Under the pieces are notes generated by a model that was not told where the DNA came from, searched no databases, and saw only the letters and a list, made by a program, of their open reading frames with translations. Both the position numbers and the translations under genes were made by a program. This document shows positions 24,876-35,919 of a stretch of DNA of 64,000 nt, one piece after another; position 1 is the stretch's first letter; every line of letters begins with the position of its first letter. Origin of the DNA: Nonomuraea endophytica (GTDB taxonomy: Bacteria > Actinomycetota > Actinomycetes > Streptosporangiales > Streptosporangiaceae); contig NZ_JACHIN010000011.1 of NCBI RefSeq assembly GCF_014203235.1, positions 186,001 through 250,000 of the forward strand. Direction: 5' to 3'.

Positions 24876-27821
24876 GTGTTATTTCCCATCGCGGCCTTGC
24901 TTCTCCCCCTGCTGGTCGCCCTCGGGCCGGCGGAGGCGGCCGAGGGCTGCTCCACCGCCAACGCCGCCCAGGGCAGGCCGGCCACCGCCTCGTCCGCCGA
25001 GGGCGCGGGCACCCCCGCCACCGCCGCGTTCGACGGCGACGCCACCACGACCCGCTGGTCCAGCGTCTTCGCCGACCCGCAGTGGCTGCAGGTGGATCTC
25101 GGCTCCGCCCAGCGTCTGTGCCAGGTCGAGCTGGTCTGGGAGACCGCGTACGGCAAGGCGTTCAAGATCCAGGCCTCCACCGACGGCGGCACCTGGACCG
25201 ACCTCTACTCCACCACCACCGGAACCGGCGGCACCCAGACACTCGACGTCTCCGGCACTGGCCGGTACGTCCGCATGCACGGCACCGCCCGGGGCACCGG
25301 CTACGGCTACTCCCTCTGGGAGATGCGCGTACGCACCGGCGAGGCGGAAGACACCTGGACCCCGATCTGGAAGGACGACTTCACCGGCCCGGCGGGCACC
25401 TCACCCTCGTCCGCCGACTGGATCCTGCGCACCGGCACCCAGTACCCGGGCGGCCCGGCGAACTGGGGCACCGGCGAGGTCGAGACCATGAGCGCGTCGA
25501 CGGCCAACGTCTCCCTAGACGGCACCGGTCACCTGAACATCAAGGCGATCAAGGACGGCGCCGGCAACTGGACATCAGGCCGCGTCGAAACCCAGCGCAC
25601 GGACTTCCAACCGAGACCGGGCGAGATGCTGCGCTTCACCGCCCGCCTGAAGCAGCCCGACATCCCCGTCGCCGCAGGCTACTGGCCGGGTTTCCGCGCC
25701 ACCGGCGCCGCCTTCCGCGGCAACCACACCAACTGGCCGTCGATCGGCGAGACCGACGTCATGACCGACGTCAACGGCCGCGACCAACTGGGCAACACCC
25801 TGCACTGCGGCACCGCCCCGGACGGCGTCTGCGCCGAGTACAACGGCCGCACCAGCGGCTTCGCCACCTGCGGCGGATGCAGGACGGGCTACCACGAATA
25901 CGCCCAGGTCATCGACAGGACCAAGACCGACGAGGAGATCCGCTTCTACCTCGACGGCAGGCAGACGTGGGTGGTGCGCGAGAGCCAGGTCGGCGTGGCC
26001 GCCTGGAAGGCAGCGGTCCACCACGGCTTCTACCTGCGCCTAGACCTGGCCATCGGAGGCTCGCTCCCGGACGCCATCGCCGGATACAAAACGCCGCTGG
26101 CCACCACAACGTCCGGCGGCGTGCTCAGCGTCGACCAGGTCACGGTCGAACGCCGGACGGCCGCCGTGCCCGCGCCCATGACCGACCCGCCGGTCCCCGC
26201 CGGTCCGAGCGTCGTGCGGGTGAGCGGTTTCCCGGGCGCCTGGGAGCTCCAGGTGAACGGCCGGCCGTACCTGATCAAGGGGTTGACCTACGGCCCGCCG
26301 CAGGGCGCGGCCGACGGGTACATGCGGGACCTGGCGGCGATGGGCGTCAACACGATCCGCACGTGGGGGGTGGACGACGCGACCCCGGTCCTGCTCGACA
26401 CCGCTGCCCGGCACGGCATCAAGGTGATCGTCGGCCACTGGCTCAACCAGGGTGCCGACTACGTCAACGACAGCGCGTACAAGAGCGCGGCGAAGAGCGA
26501 GATCGTCGCCAGGGTCAACGCGCTGAAGGGCCGGCAGGGCGTGCTGATGTGGGACGTCGGCAACGAGGTCATCCTCACCATGCAGGACCACGGCCTGCCC
26601 GCTGACGTCGTGGAGCAGCGGCGGGTGGCCTACGCCCGGTTCGTCAACGGGATCGCCGAGGCCGTGCACGCCGCCGACCCCAACCACCCGGTGACCTCCA
26701 CCGACGCCTACACCCACGCCTGGTCCTACTACAAGGCGCACAGTCCGGCGCTGGACCTGCTGGCCGTCAACTCCTACGGAGCCATCGCCACCATCAGGGG
26801 CGACTGGATCGCCGGCGGGTACGGCAAGCCGTACATCGTGACGGAGGCCGGCCCGGACGGCGAGTGGGAGGTTCCCAACGACGTCAACGGAGTGCCCGCC
26901 GAACCCACCGACCTGGCCAAACGTGACATGTACACGGCCAGCTGGAACGCCGTCCAGGGCCACACGGGCGTGGCGCTCGGCGCGACCATGTTCCACTACG
27001 GGCTGGAGAACGATTTCGGCGGCGTCTGGCTGAACACCTTCACCGGCGGCTGGCGACGGCACGGCTACCACGCGCTCAAGCGCGCCTACACCGGTCAGCC
27101 CTCCGGCAACACCCCGCCGGAGATCACCTCGATGACCGTGGGCGGGCAGGCGGCGGTCCAGGCCGGCCGTACGTTCACGGTGGAGACGGCGGCGAGCGAC
27201 CCCGATGGGGACACGATCCGCTACAACGTGATGGTCGGCGACAAGCACGTCACCGGCAACCGCGGCCTGCGCCACGCGGTGTTCACCCAGACCGGCCCCG
27301 GCAGGTTCACGGTGACGGCGCCGCAGCAGCTCGGCGTCTGGAAGGTGTACGTCTACGCCTTCGACGGCCAGGGCAACGCCGGCATCGAGCAGCGCTCGCT
27401 CCGGGTGGTGCCGCCGGTCGTCGACGGGACCAACGTGGCGCGCGGCAAGCCGGCCACGGCCTCCAGCTTCCAGCCGACCGGCGACGGCGGCCCGTTCACT
27501 CCCGACCGCGCGGCCGACGGCAGCTTCACCACCCGGTGGGCCAGCGAATGGTCCGACGCCCAGTGGATCCAGGTCGACCTCGGGCAGGTCACCGCGCTCA
27601 AGCACGTCCAGCTCGGCTGGGAGGCCGCCCACGGCAAGGCCTACCAGGTCCAGGTCTCGGCCGACGGCGCCGGCTGGTCGACCGTCTTCGGCACCACGGC
27701 CGGTGACGGCGGCTTCGACGAGATCCCCATCAGCACCTCCGCCCGCTATGTCCGGCTGAACCTCAGCCAGCGCGGCACGCCCTACGGCTACTCCCTGTGG
27801 GAGTTCGGCGTCTACAGCTGA
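24876..27821 (+). CDS. Multidomain secreted glycosidase: F5/8 - GH16-like - TIM barrel - Ig-like - F5/8
   Basis: 981 residues. Signal peptide; F5/8 domain (~25-150); GH16-like domain (~160-425) with WPSIGETDVMTDVNG. A retaining-glycosidase TIM barrel (~445-740) has the acid/base Glu564 (WDVGNEV) and nucleophile Glu657 (VTEAGPDGEW), resembling GH2/GH5/GH72-type glucan enzymes. An Ig-like domain and a final F5/8 domain (~853-981) follow. In the GH16 part the canonical ExDxxE reads Glu292-x-Asp294-x-x-Thr297, so the acid/base glutamate is missing. GTG start with AAGGAGAGATC. By context it probably acts on beta-1,3-glucans. Inference: the barrel is the working enzyme and the GH16 part may be a binding module. 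Confidence 0.88.
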   Translation: MLFPIAALLLPLLVALGPAEAAEGCSTANAAQGRPATASSAEGAGTPATAAFDGDATTTRWSSVFADPQWLQVDLGSAQRLCQVELVWETAYGKAFKIQASTDGGTWTDLYSTTTGTGGTQTLDVSGTGRYVRMHGTARGTGYGYSLWEMRVRTGEAEDTWTPIWKDDFTGPAGTSPSSADWILRTGTQYPGGPANWGTGEVETMSASTANVSLDGTGHLNIKAIKDGAGNWTSGRVETQRTDFQPRPGEMLRFTARLKQPDIPVAAGYWPGFRATGAAFRGNHTNWPSIGETDVMTDVNGRDQLGNTLHCGTAPDGVCAEYNGRTSGFATCGGCRTGYHEYAQVIDRTKTDEEIRFYLDGRQTWVVRESQVGVAAWKAAVHHGFYLRLDLAIGGSLPDAIAGYKTPLATTTSGGVLSVDQVTVERRTAAVPAPMTDPPVPAGPSVVRVSGFPGAWELQVNGRPYLIKGLTYGPPQGAADGYMRDLAAMGVNTIRTWGVDDATPVLLDTAARHGIKVIVGHWLNQGADYVNDSAYKSAAKSEIVARVNALKGRQGVLMWDVGNEVILTMQDHGLPADVVEQRRVAYARFVNGIAEAVHAADPNHPVTSTDAYTHAWSYYKAHSPALDLLAVNSYGAIATIRGDWIAGGYGKPYIVTEAGPDGEWEVPNDVNGVPAEPTDLAKRDMYTASWNAVQGHTGVALGATMFHYGLENDFGGVWLNTFTGGWRRHGYHALKRAYTGQPSGNTPPEITSMTVGGQAAVQAGRTFTVETAASDPDGDTIRYNVMVGDKHVTGNRGLRHAVFTQTGPGRFTVTAPQQLGVWKVYVYAFDGQGNAGIEQRSLRVVPPVVDGTNVARGKPATASSFQPTGDGGPFTPDRAADGSFTTRWASEWSDAQWIQVDLGQVTALKHVQLGWEAAHGKAYQVQVSADGAGWSTVFGTTAGDGGFDEIPISTSARYVRLNLSQRGTPYGYSLWEFGVYS

Positions 27822-27836
27822 CGAAAGCGAACAGAC

Positions 27837-29960
27837 ATGAGACATCTCTCCACCGCGCTCGCGGTCCTGGCCGCGCTGCTGGTCGCTCCGGCCGTCCCCG
27901 CGCACGCCGCGGCGTGCCAGAGCGCCAACGCCGCGCTGAACCGGCCCGCCACCGCCTCGACGACGGAGAACGGCGGCACGCCCGCCGGCAACGCCTTCGA
28001 TGGCAATGCCGGAACCCGCTGGTCCAGCGCCTTCGCCGATCCGCAGTGGCTGCGGGTCGACCTCGACGCGCCCCAGGCCATCTGCAAGGTCGACCTCACC
28101 TGGGAGGCCGCCTACGGCAGGGACTTCACGATCCAGGCCTCGCCCGACGGCGACACCTGGAGCGTGCTGAAGTCCGTCACCGGCGCCACCGGTGGCACGG
28201 CCTCCTACGAGGTGAGCGGTTCCGGCCGCTACCTGCGCGTCCACGGTACGGCGCGCGGGACGGTCTGGGGCTACTCCCTGTGGGAGGTGGCGGTGCACAC
28301 CGAGGGCGGCGATCTGCCCGGCGGCGGCGACCTCGGGCCGAACGTGAAGGTGTTCGACCCGTCCATGCCGGCCTCGGCGGTCCAGGCCGAGATCGACCAG
28401 ATTTTCCGGCAGCAGGAGGCGGCCCAGTTCGGCACCGGCCGCTACGCGCTGATGTTCAAGCCGGGCAGCTACCCGGTCAACGTCAACACCGGCTTCTACA
28501 CCTCGGTGCACGGCCTCGGGCGTAACCCGGACGACGTCACCGTCAAGGGGGTGAGCGTCGACGCGGGCTGGTTCGGCGGCAACGCGACGCAGAACTTCTG
28601 GCGCTCCACCGAGAACCTGGCCGTGGACCCCTATGACGGCACCAACCGGTGGGCGGTCGCCCAGGCGGCGCCGTTCCGCCGCATGCACATCCGCGGCGGC
28701 CTCAACCTGGCCCCGACCGGGTACGGCTGGGCCTCCGGCGGCTACATCGCCGACAGCAAGATCGACGGCACGGTCGGCCCCTACTCCCAGCAGCAGTGGT
28801 ACACCCGCGACAGCACGGTCGGCGGCTGGACCAACGGCGTCTGGAACATGACGTTCTCCGGCGTCGAGGGCGCCCCGGCCAACAGCTTCCCCGAGCCGCG
28901 CTACACCACGCTGGCCACCACCCCGATCAGCCGCGAGAAGCCCTACCTCTATCTCGACGGCACCGGTTACCGCGTGTTCGTACCGGCCAAGCGGACGAAC
29001 GCCCGCGGCACCACCTGGGCCAACGGCCCGACCCCCGGCACCTCACTCCCCCTGACCGGCTTCTACGTCGCCAAGCCCGGCGTCACCGCCGCCACCCTCA
29101 ACCAGGCGCTCGCCCAGGGCCTGAACCTGCTGTTCACGCCTGGCGTCTACCACCTCGACCGGACGATCGACGTCAACCGGCCCGACACCGTCGTCATGGG
29201 CCTCGGACTGGCGACGCTGGTGCCGACCGGTGGCGTCACCGCGATGCGGGTCGCCGACGTGGACGGCGTACGGCTGGCCGGAATCCTCATCGACGCCGGC
29301 CCGGTCAGCTCACCGGTGCTCCTGGAGATCGGCCGGCCGGGCACCCACACCGACCACGCCGCCAACCCCATCTCCCTGCAGGACGTGTTCGTGCGCGTCG
29401 GCGGCCAGTTCGCCGGCAAGGCGGGCACCGGCATGGCCGTCCACGCCGACGACACGCTCATCGACCACACCTGGATTTGGCGGGCCGACCACGGCGAGGG
29501 CGTCGGCTGGGACGTCAACCCGGCCGACGTCGGCCTGCGCGTGAACGGTGACGACGTCCTGGCCACCGGCCTGTTCGTCGAGCACTTCAAGAAGTACAAC
29601 GTGGAGTGGTACGGCGAGCGCGGCCGGACGATCTTCTTCCAGAACGAGCTGCCCTACGACCCGCCCAGCCAGGCCGCGTGGATGAACGGCACGGTCAAGG
29701 GTTACGCGGCCTACAAGGTGGCCGATTCGGTGAACGTCCACGAGGGATGGGGCATGGGCAGCTACTGCGTCTTCACCACCGACGCGAGCATCCAGGTGGA
29801 TCGCGGCTTCGAGACCCCGGTGAAGCCCGGGGTGCGCTTCCACAGCCTCCTGGTCGTCTCGCTCGGCGGCAAGGGCCGCTACAACCACGTCGTCAACGAC
29901 ACCGGCGGCCCGGCGCACGGCCCCGAGACGATCCCGGCCACCGTCACGACCTACCCCTGA
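27837..29960 (+). CDS. Secreted right-handed beta-helix protein with F5/8 domain (GH55-like)
   Basis: 707 residues, 15 bases after the previous gene and probably co-transcribed. Signal peptide (MRHLSTALAVLAALLVAPAV), F5/8 domain (residues ~23-150), then ~550 residues of a beta-helix: LNLLFTPGVYHLDRTIDVNRPDTVVMGLGLATLVP and repeated turn motifs such as VDGVRLAGILIDAG. It has the double-helix layout of GH55 exo-beta-1,3-glucanases, and similar proteins are often labelled simply as coagulation factor 5/8 proteins. I cannot point to the catalytic glutamate with confidence. The locus supports a beta-glucan role. Its last ten bases overlap the end of the ROK gene. Confidence 0.8.
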   Translation: MRHLSTALAVLAALLVAPAVPAHAAACQSANAALNRPATASTTENGGTPAGNAFDGNAGTRWSSAFADPQWLRVDLDAPQAICKVDLTWEAAYGRDFTIQASPDGDTWSVLKSVTGATGGTASYEVSGSGRYLRVHGTARGTVWGYSLWEVAVHTEGGDLPGGGDLGPNVKVFDPSMPASAVQAEIDQIFRQQEAAQFGTGRYALMFKPGSYPVNVNTGFYTSVHGLGRNPDDVTVKGVSVDAGWFGGNATQNFWRSTENLAVDPYDGTNRWAVAQAAPFRRMHIRGGLNLAPTGYGWASGGYIADSKIDGTVGPYSQQQWYTRDSTVGGWTNGVWNMTFSGVEGAPANSFPEPRYTTLATTPISREKPYLYLDGTGYRVFVPAKRTNARGTTWANGPTPGTSLPLTGFYVAKPGVTAATLNQALAQGLNLLFTPGVYHLDRTIDVNRPDTVVMGLGLATLVPTGGVTAMRVADVDGVRLAGILIDAGPVSSPVLLEIGRPGTHTDHAANPISLQDVFVRVGGQFAGKAGTGMAVHADDTLIDHTWIWRADHGEGVGWDVNPADVGLRVNGDDVLATGLFVEHFKKYNVEWYGERGRTIFFQNELPYDPPSQAAWMNGTVKGYAAYKVADSVNVHEGWGMGSYCVFTTDASIQVDRGFETPVKPGVRFHSLLVVSLGGKGRYNHVVNDTGGPAHGPETIPATVTTYP

Positions 29961-31276
29961 CTCGCCGGGGCGCGAAGCAGGAGCGAGGCCCGCCAGCCCG
30001 CCTGTCCGGGGGTGAGGCCGGCCTCGCCGGCCGGCTCGCTGCGCCGCCCGCCGCTGGCGAAGAACCGGGCCAGCGGCAGCGTCGCGGCGCCGACCGTGAC
30101 GGCGTCGGGGCCGAGCCGCCCCACGTCGATGGTGACGCGCTCGGCCGGATAGCGAAGGGAGTAGGCGTCGGCGTGCCGCCGTACCTCCTCCAGGATGTAC
30201 GGCGCGAGCTGCAGCCCGGCCCAGCCGCCGAGCAGGATCCGCTCCGGGTTGTAGAGGTTGATCAGGTTGGACAGGCCGGCGCCCAGGTATTCGGCCGTCT
30301 CGGCGAGCACGGCGACCGCCGCCGGGTCGGGCGCCGTGCCGGGGTCACGGGGATGGGCGGCGGCGATCAGGGCGGCGATCGCGCTCTCCTCGTCGGTGTC
30401 GGGCGAGATCGCCGCCCCCTGCTCGCGCCAGCGCTCGACCAGGGCCTCGGCCCCGGCGTACGCCTCCAGGCAGCCGCGCGAGCCGCACCGGCAGCGGCGG
30501 CCGCCGACCCGGACCGTCATGTGCCCCCACTCGGAGGCGCTGCTGCGGGTGCCCTCCAGGATCGTGCCGCCGGTGACGACGCAGGCGCCGACGCCGGAGC
30601 CGAACAGGACGATGGCCGCGTCGGCGGTCCCCCGGCCGCCGCCGAACCACATCTCGGCCCGGCCGAGGGTCTGGGCGCCGTTCTCGATGAAGAAGGGGGT
30701 CTCCTCGGGCAGGCCGGCCGTACCGCGCAACCTGGCCTCCAGCGGGACCGCGTCCCAGCCGATGGTCTGCCCGTGCACCAGCGCGCCGTCCGGGGAGCGC
30801 CGCTCCACGATGCCCGGCACGCCGACGCCCACGCCGAGCAGCAGCTCCAGCGGGATGCTCGCCTGCCCGAGCACGTCGGCGACGCCCTCGCTGATGTGCC
30901 GCACGACGGTGTCGACGTCGTGGCCGTCGCGTTCCAGCGGATGCTCGCAACGCGCCAGCTCGGTCAGGTCGAGGTCGAACAGCTCCACCCGGACGCGGGT
31001 CTCGCCCACGTCGACGCCGACCAGGTAGGCGCAGCCGGCGCGGACGCGCAGGAGGTTGCGGGGGCGGCCGCCGTCCGAGCCGACCGTGCCGGCCTCCTCG
31101 ATCAGCCCTTCGGCGACCAGCTCGGCGGTGATCGTGCTGATGGAGCCCGAACTCAGCCCGGTCGCCGTCCCCAGCGCCTGCCTGCTCATGGGGCCGTCGA
31201 AATACAACCGTTGCAGTACGGCGCTGCGGCTGTTTCGCCGCAGGTCTCGGATGGTCTGCCGGTTCGATGCGGGCAT
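29951..31276 (-). CDS. ROK-family transcriptional repressor
   Basis: 441 residues. An N-terminal winged helix (SRQALGTATGLSSGSISTIT) is followed by the ROK sugar-kinase-like domain with VGVDVGETRVRVELFD, the signature GSGVGACVVTGG and the zinc motif CRCGSRGCLEAY. It probably senses a mono- or oligosaccharide. The ATG at 31276 follows GGAAAGGAT; an earlier ATG lacks one. It is divergent from the sugar ABC importer operon with an AT-rich palindrome between them, so it most likely represses that operon and itself. Confidence 0.92.
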   Translation of the reverse strand: MPASNRQTIRDLRRNSRSAVLQRLYFDGPMSRQALGTATGLSSGSISTITAELVAEGLIEEAGTVGSDGGRPRNLLRVRAGCAYLVGVDVGETRVRVELFDLDLTELARCEHPLERDGHDVDTVVRHISEGVADVLGQASIPLELLLGVGVGVPGIVERRSPDGALVHGQTIGWDAVPLEARLRGTAGLPEETPFFIENGAQTLGRAEMWFGGGRGTADAAIVLFGSGVGACVVTGGTILEGTRSSASEWGHMTVRVGGRRCRCGSRGCLEAYAGAEALVERWREQGAAISPDTDEESAIAALIAAAHPRDPGTAPDPAAVAVLAETAEYLGAGLSNLINLYNPERILLGGWAGLQLAPYILEEVRRHADAYSLRYPAERVTIDVGRLGPDAVTVGAATLPLARFFASGGRRSEPAGEAGLTPGQAGWRASLLLRAPASQG

Positions 31277-31327
31277 GCGGATCCTTTCCAGCGCCCAACC
31301 TATCTTGACGCGCACTTCTCTTATGTA

Positions 31328-31348
31328 TTAACTCAAGCTCTAAATTAA
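31328..31348. promoter_or_regulatory. Candidate ROK operator in divergent intergenic region
   Basis: A 21-bp AT-rich imperfect palindrome bounded by TTAA (31328-31331) and TTAA (31345-31348), centre at 31338. It lies between the ROK repressor and the importer operon and is the only AT-rich stretch in the neighbourhood. Confidence 0.5.
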
Positions 31349-31408
31349 GTCATGAAGCCGCGTCTCTCCCACCCCCCCATGGGACCCCCGGAAAGGGACG
31401 ACCCCGCC

Positions 31409-32716
31409 ATGATCACACTGCGCGCCGCGACCGCCGTCACCACCCTCACCGCGCTCACCCTCGCCGCCACGGCCTGTGGCGGAGGCGCCCCGACCGGCCC
31501 CGCCGCGAGCGGGAACCCGAAAACGCTGACCTACTGGGCCTCCAACCAGGGGCCCAGCATCGAGGCCGACAAGCAGATCCTCGGCGCCGAGCTGAAGAAG
31601 TTCGAGCAGCAGACCGGGATCAAGGTCGAGCTCGAAGTGGTGCCCTGGTCCGACCTGCTCAACCGCATCCTCGCCGCCACCACCTCCGGCCAGGGGCCCG
31701 ACGTGCTCAACATCGGCAACACCTGGTCGGCCTCGCTCCAGGCCACCGGTGCGCTCGTACCGTGGACCCAGGAGAACTTCGGCAAGATCGGCGGCCGGGA
31801 CCGCTTCGTCGACTCCGCCCTCGGCTCGGCCGGAGCGCCCGGCAAGGACCCGTCCGCCGTGCCGCTGTACTCCATGGCCTACGCCCTCTACTACAACAAG
31901 AAGGCGCTGCGCGACGCGGGCATCGACAAGCCGCCCGCGACCTGGGAGCAGCTCGTGGCCGACGGCAAGAAGCTCTCCAAGGACGGCAAGTGGGCACTCG
32001 GTGTCGAGGGCTCCAACCTGTCCAACAACATCCACCAGATCTTCGTGCTGGCCAAACAGCACGGCGCCGACTTCTTCGACGCCGCCGGCAAGCCGACCTT
32101 CACCTCCGACGGCGCGGTGGCGGGAGTGCAGCAGTACGTCGACTTCATGGCCAAGGACAAGATCGTCGCTCCGGGCAACGCCGAGTACGCGCAGAACCAG
32201 TCGCTGGAGGACTTCGCCAAGGGCAAGACCGCGATGGTGCTCTGGCAGACCGCAGCCAACACCTTCAAGGCCCACGGCATGAGCCCCGACGACTGGGGCG
32301 TGGCGCCGGTGCCCCTCCCCGCCGGCGGGGGCGCGACCGTCAACTCCATGGTGGCTGGCATCAACATGGCCGTCTTCAAGAACAGCGACAACCTCGACGG
32401 CGCGATGAAGTTCGTCGGTTTCATGACCGGTGACGAGGAACAGAAGATCCTCAACAAGGCCTACGGCTCCATCCCGCCGGTCAAGGCCGCCCAGCAGGAT
32501 CCCGCCTTCAACTCTCCCGACCTCGCGGTCCTGCGCGACACCCTGGCCGGCAGCGCCGCCCCGCTCCCGCAGGTGCCCGGCGAGTCGCAGTTCGAGACCG
32601 CCGTCGGCACCGCCGTCAAGGACCTGTTCGCCGAGGCCGCCGCCGGGCGCCCGGTCACCACCGAGTCCGTCAAGGAGCGGCTGACCAAGGCCCAGCAGCA
32701 GATGCCGGCCCAGTGA
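31409..32716 (+). CDS. Sugar ABC transporter, lipoprotein substrate-binding subunit
   Basis: 435 residues. A lipoprotein signal peptide with lipobox LAATAC puts the mature cysteine near residue 23. The rest is a family 1 extracellular solute-binding protein (LTYWASNQGPSIEADKQIL, GQGPDVLNIGNTW, VPLYSMAYALYYNK, FAKGKTAMVLWQ). The ATG at 31409 follows GGAAAGGGACG. First gene of a four-gene operon with overlapping junctions (two permeases and a GH1 beta-glucosidase), so the ligand is most likely a beta-linked oligoglucoside. No ATPase gene is present. As in many actinomycetes a shared MsiK-type ATPase elsewhere probably drives the importer. Confidence 0.93.
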   Translation: MITLRAATAVTTLTALTLAATACGGGAPTGPAASGNPKTLTYWASNQGPSIEADKQILGAELKKFEQQTGIKVELEVVPWSDLLNRILAATTSGQGPDVLNIGNTWSASLQATGALVPWTQENFGKIGGRDRFVDSALGSAGAPGKDPSAVPLYSMAYALYYNKKALRDAGIDKPPATWEQLVADGKKLSKDGKWALGVEGSNLSNNIHQIFVLAKQHGADFFDAAGKPTFTSDGAVAGVQQYVDFMAKDKIVAPGNAEYAQNQSLEDFAKGKTAMVLWQTAANTFKAHGMSPDDWGVAPVPLPAGGGATVNSMVAGINMAVFKNSDNLDGAMKFVGFMTGDEEQKILNKAYGSIPPVKAAQQDPAFNSPDLAVLRDTLAGSAAPLPQVPGESQFETAVGTAVKDLFAEAAAGRPVTTESVKERLTKAQQQMPAQ

Positions 32717-33630
32717 CCGGGCGGTTGCGCCGCGCGGGCCTGCCGTACCTGCTGCTGCTTCCCGCCGTGGTCATGGAGCTCCTCGTCCATCTGGTGCCGA
32801 TGCTCGTGGGCATCGCGATGAGCTTCAAGGAACTGACCCAGTTCTACATCCGCGACTGGAACAGCGCCCCCTGGACCGGCCTGGACAACTACCGCGTCTC
32901 GGTCGACCTCAGCGCCCCCGTGGGCAAGGACCTGCTGCACTCCTTCGCCGTGACGTGCGTGTTCAGCGTGCTGACGGTCGCGCTGTGCTGGCTCATCGGC
33001 GTGGCCGCGGCGATCTTCATGCAGGACGGCTTTCGCGGGCGCGCCGTGCTGCGGGCCATCTTCCTGACGCCCTACGCGCTGCCCGTGTACGCCGCCGTCA
33101 TCACCTGGGCCTTCATGTTCCAGCACGACAACGGCATGGTGAACCACATCCTGCACGACCAGCTCGGACTCACCGGCGAGCGGCCCTTCTGGCTGCTGGG
33201 CGGCAACAGCTTCACCGCGCTGGTCGTGGTGTCGGTCTGGAAGACGTGGCCGTTCGCGTTCCTGGTCGTCATGGCGGCCCTGCAGAACATCCCGAAGGAG
33301 CTCTACGAGGCCGCCGCCATCGACGGCGCGGGCGTCTGGCAGCAGATCCGGAAGATCACCCTGCCGTCGCTGCGGCCGATCAACCAGGTCCTGGTCCTCG
33401 TGCTGTTCCTGTGGACGTTCAACGACTTCAACACGCCCTACGTGCTGTTCGGCAAGTCGGCGCCGGAGCCGGCTGACCTGATCTCGATCCACATCTACCA
33501 GGCCTCCTTCGTCACCTGGAACTTCGGCACCGGATCGGCCATGTCGGTCCTGCTGCTGCTCTTCCTGCTCGTGGTGACGGCCGTCTACCTGATCGTCACC
33601 TCCCGGGGAAGGAGGTCCGCCGATGCCTAG
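32713..33630 (+). CDS. Sugar ABC transporter permease 1 (MalF type)
   Basis: 305 residues, six predicted membrane helices. The EAA loop that contacts the ATPase reads YEAAAIDGAGVWQQIRKITLP. The GTG start overlaps the stop of the binding-protein gene by four bases, and the end overlaps the next permease by eight. Confidence 0.93.
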   Translation: MTGRLRRAGLPYLLLLPAVVMELLVHLVPMLVGIAMSFKELTQFYIRDWNSAPWTGLDNYRVSVDLSAPVGKDLLHSFAVTCVFSVLTVALCWLIGVAAAIFMQDGFRGRAVLRAIFLTPYALPVYAAVITWAFMFQHDNGMVNHILHDQLGLTGERPFWLLGGNSFTALVVVSVWKTWPFAFLVVMAALQNIPKELYEAAAIDGAGVWQQIRKITLPSLRPINQVLVLVLFLWTFNDFNTPYVLFGKSAPEPADLISIHIYQASFVTWNFGTGSAMSVLLLLFLLVVTAVYLIVTSRGRRSADA

Positions 33631-34452
33631 ATCCTTCGTGTGGGCCAGGCGCGTCTTCCTGACCCTGCTGACGTTGTTCGTGCTGACGCCGATCTACGTG
33701 ATGATCAGCAGTTCGCTGAAGCCGTTGCAGGACGTCTCCGGGAAGTTTCGCTGGCTGCCGAGCGAGCTGACGCTCCGGCCGTACCTCGACATCTGGCAGA
33801 CCGTCCCGCTGGCGCGCTACTTCGTGAACTCGGTGATCGTGGCGGGCGCGGCGACGGTCTGCTCGGTGGTGATCGCGGTCTTCGCCGCGTATGCGGTCAG
33901 CCGGTACCGCTTCCGCGGACGGCGGGTCTTCACCGTGACCGTGCTGTCCACGCAGATGTTTCCCGGCATCCTGTTCCTGCTGCCGTTGTTCCTCATCTAC
34001 GTCAACATCGGCAACGCCACCGGCGTCGCCCTGTACGGCTCGCGCGGCGGCCTCATCCTCACCTATCTGACCTTCTCGCTGCCGTTCTCCATCTGGATGC
34101 TGGCCGGGTACTTCGCCTCCATCCCCCGCGCCCTCGACGAGGCCGCCTGGGTGGACGGCTGCGGACCCCTGAACACGTTGTTCCGCATCGTCATCCCCGC
34201 GGCCGTGCCCGGCATCGTCGCCGTCGCCGTCTACGCCTTCATGACCGCGTGGGGTGAGGTGCTGTTCGCCTCCATCATGACCAACGACGGCACCCGGACA
34301 CTCTCGGTCGGCCTGCAGGGGTACGCCACGCAGAACGACGTCTACTGGAACCAGGTCATGGCCGCCTCGCTCGTCGTCAGCGTGCCGATCGTCGCCGGGT
34401 TCCTCCTGCTCCAGCGCTACCTGGTCGCCGGCCTGACCGCCGGAGCCGTCAA

Positions 34453-34456
<4 letters not shown>
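33623..34456 (+). CDS. Sugar ABC transporter permease 2 (MalG type)
   Basis: 277 residues with an N-terminal membrane helix (VFLTLLTLFVLTPIYVMI), the MalG-like segment SSLKPLQDV and the EAA loop DEAAWVDGCGPLNTLFRIVIP. The upstream gene supplies the Shine-Dalgarno (AGGAGG near 33611-33616). Its stop overlaps the GH1 start in ATGA. Confidence 0.93.
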
Positions 34457-35850
<1,394 letters not shown>

Positions 35851-35881
35851 CCGCCAACACGGGAGGGCTCCAAGCAACTGC

Positions 35882-35912
35882 AGTTGACTATCGCGATGGA
35901 GTCAACTAGGTT
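35882..35912 (+). promoter_or_regulatory. Leaderless sigma-70-type promoter with embedded palindrome
   Basis: TTGACT (35884-35889), a 17-bp spacer, then TAGGTT (35907-35912) seven bases before the ATG. A perfect inverted repeat AGTTGACT / AGTCAACT (35882-35889 and 35900-35907) overlaps both hexamers. A bound repressor would block the promoter, so the downstream HTH protein is the natural candidate. Confidence 0.7.
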
Positions 35913-35919
35913 TGCTCGC

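Noticed and set aside
26040..28688. An 882-codon open frame on the minus strand across the GH16 and beta-helix genes
   Set aside because: It spans two well-supported plus-strand genes and their junction, and the product is a Val/Asp/Gly-rich shadow without any motif.
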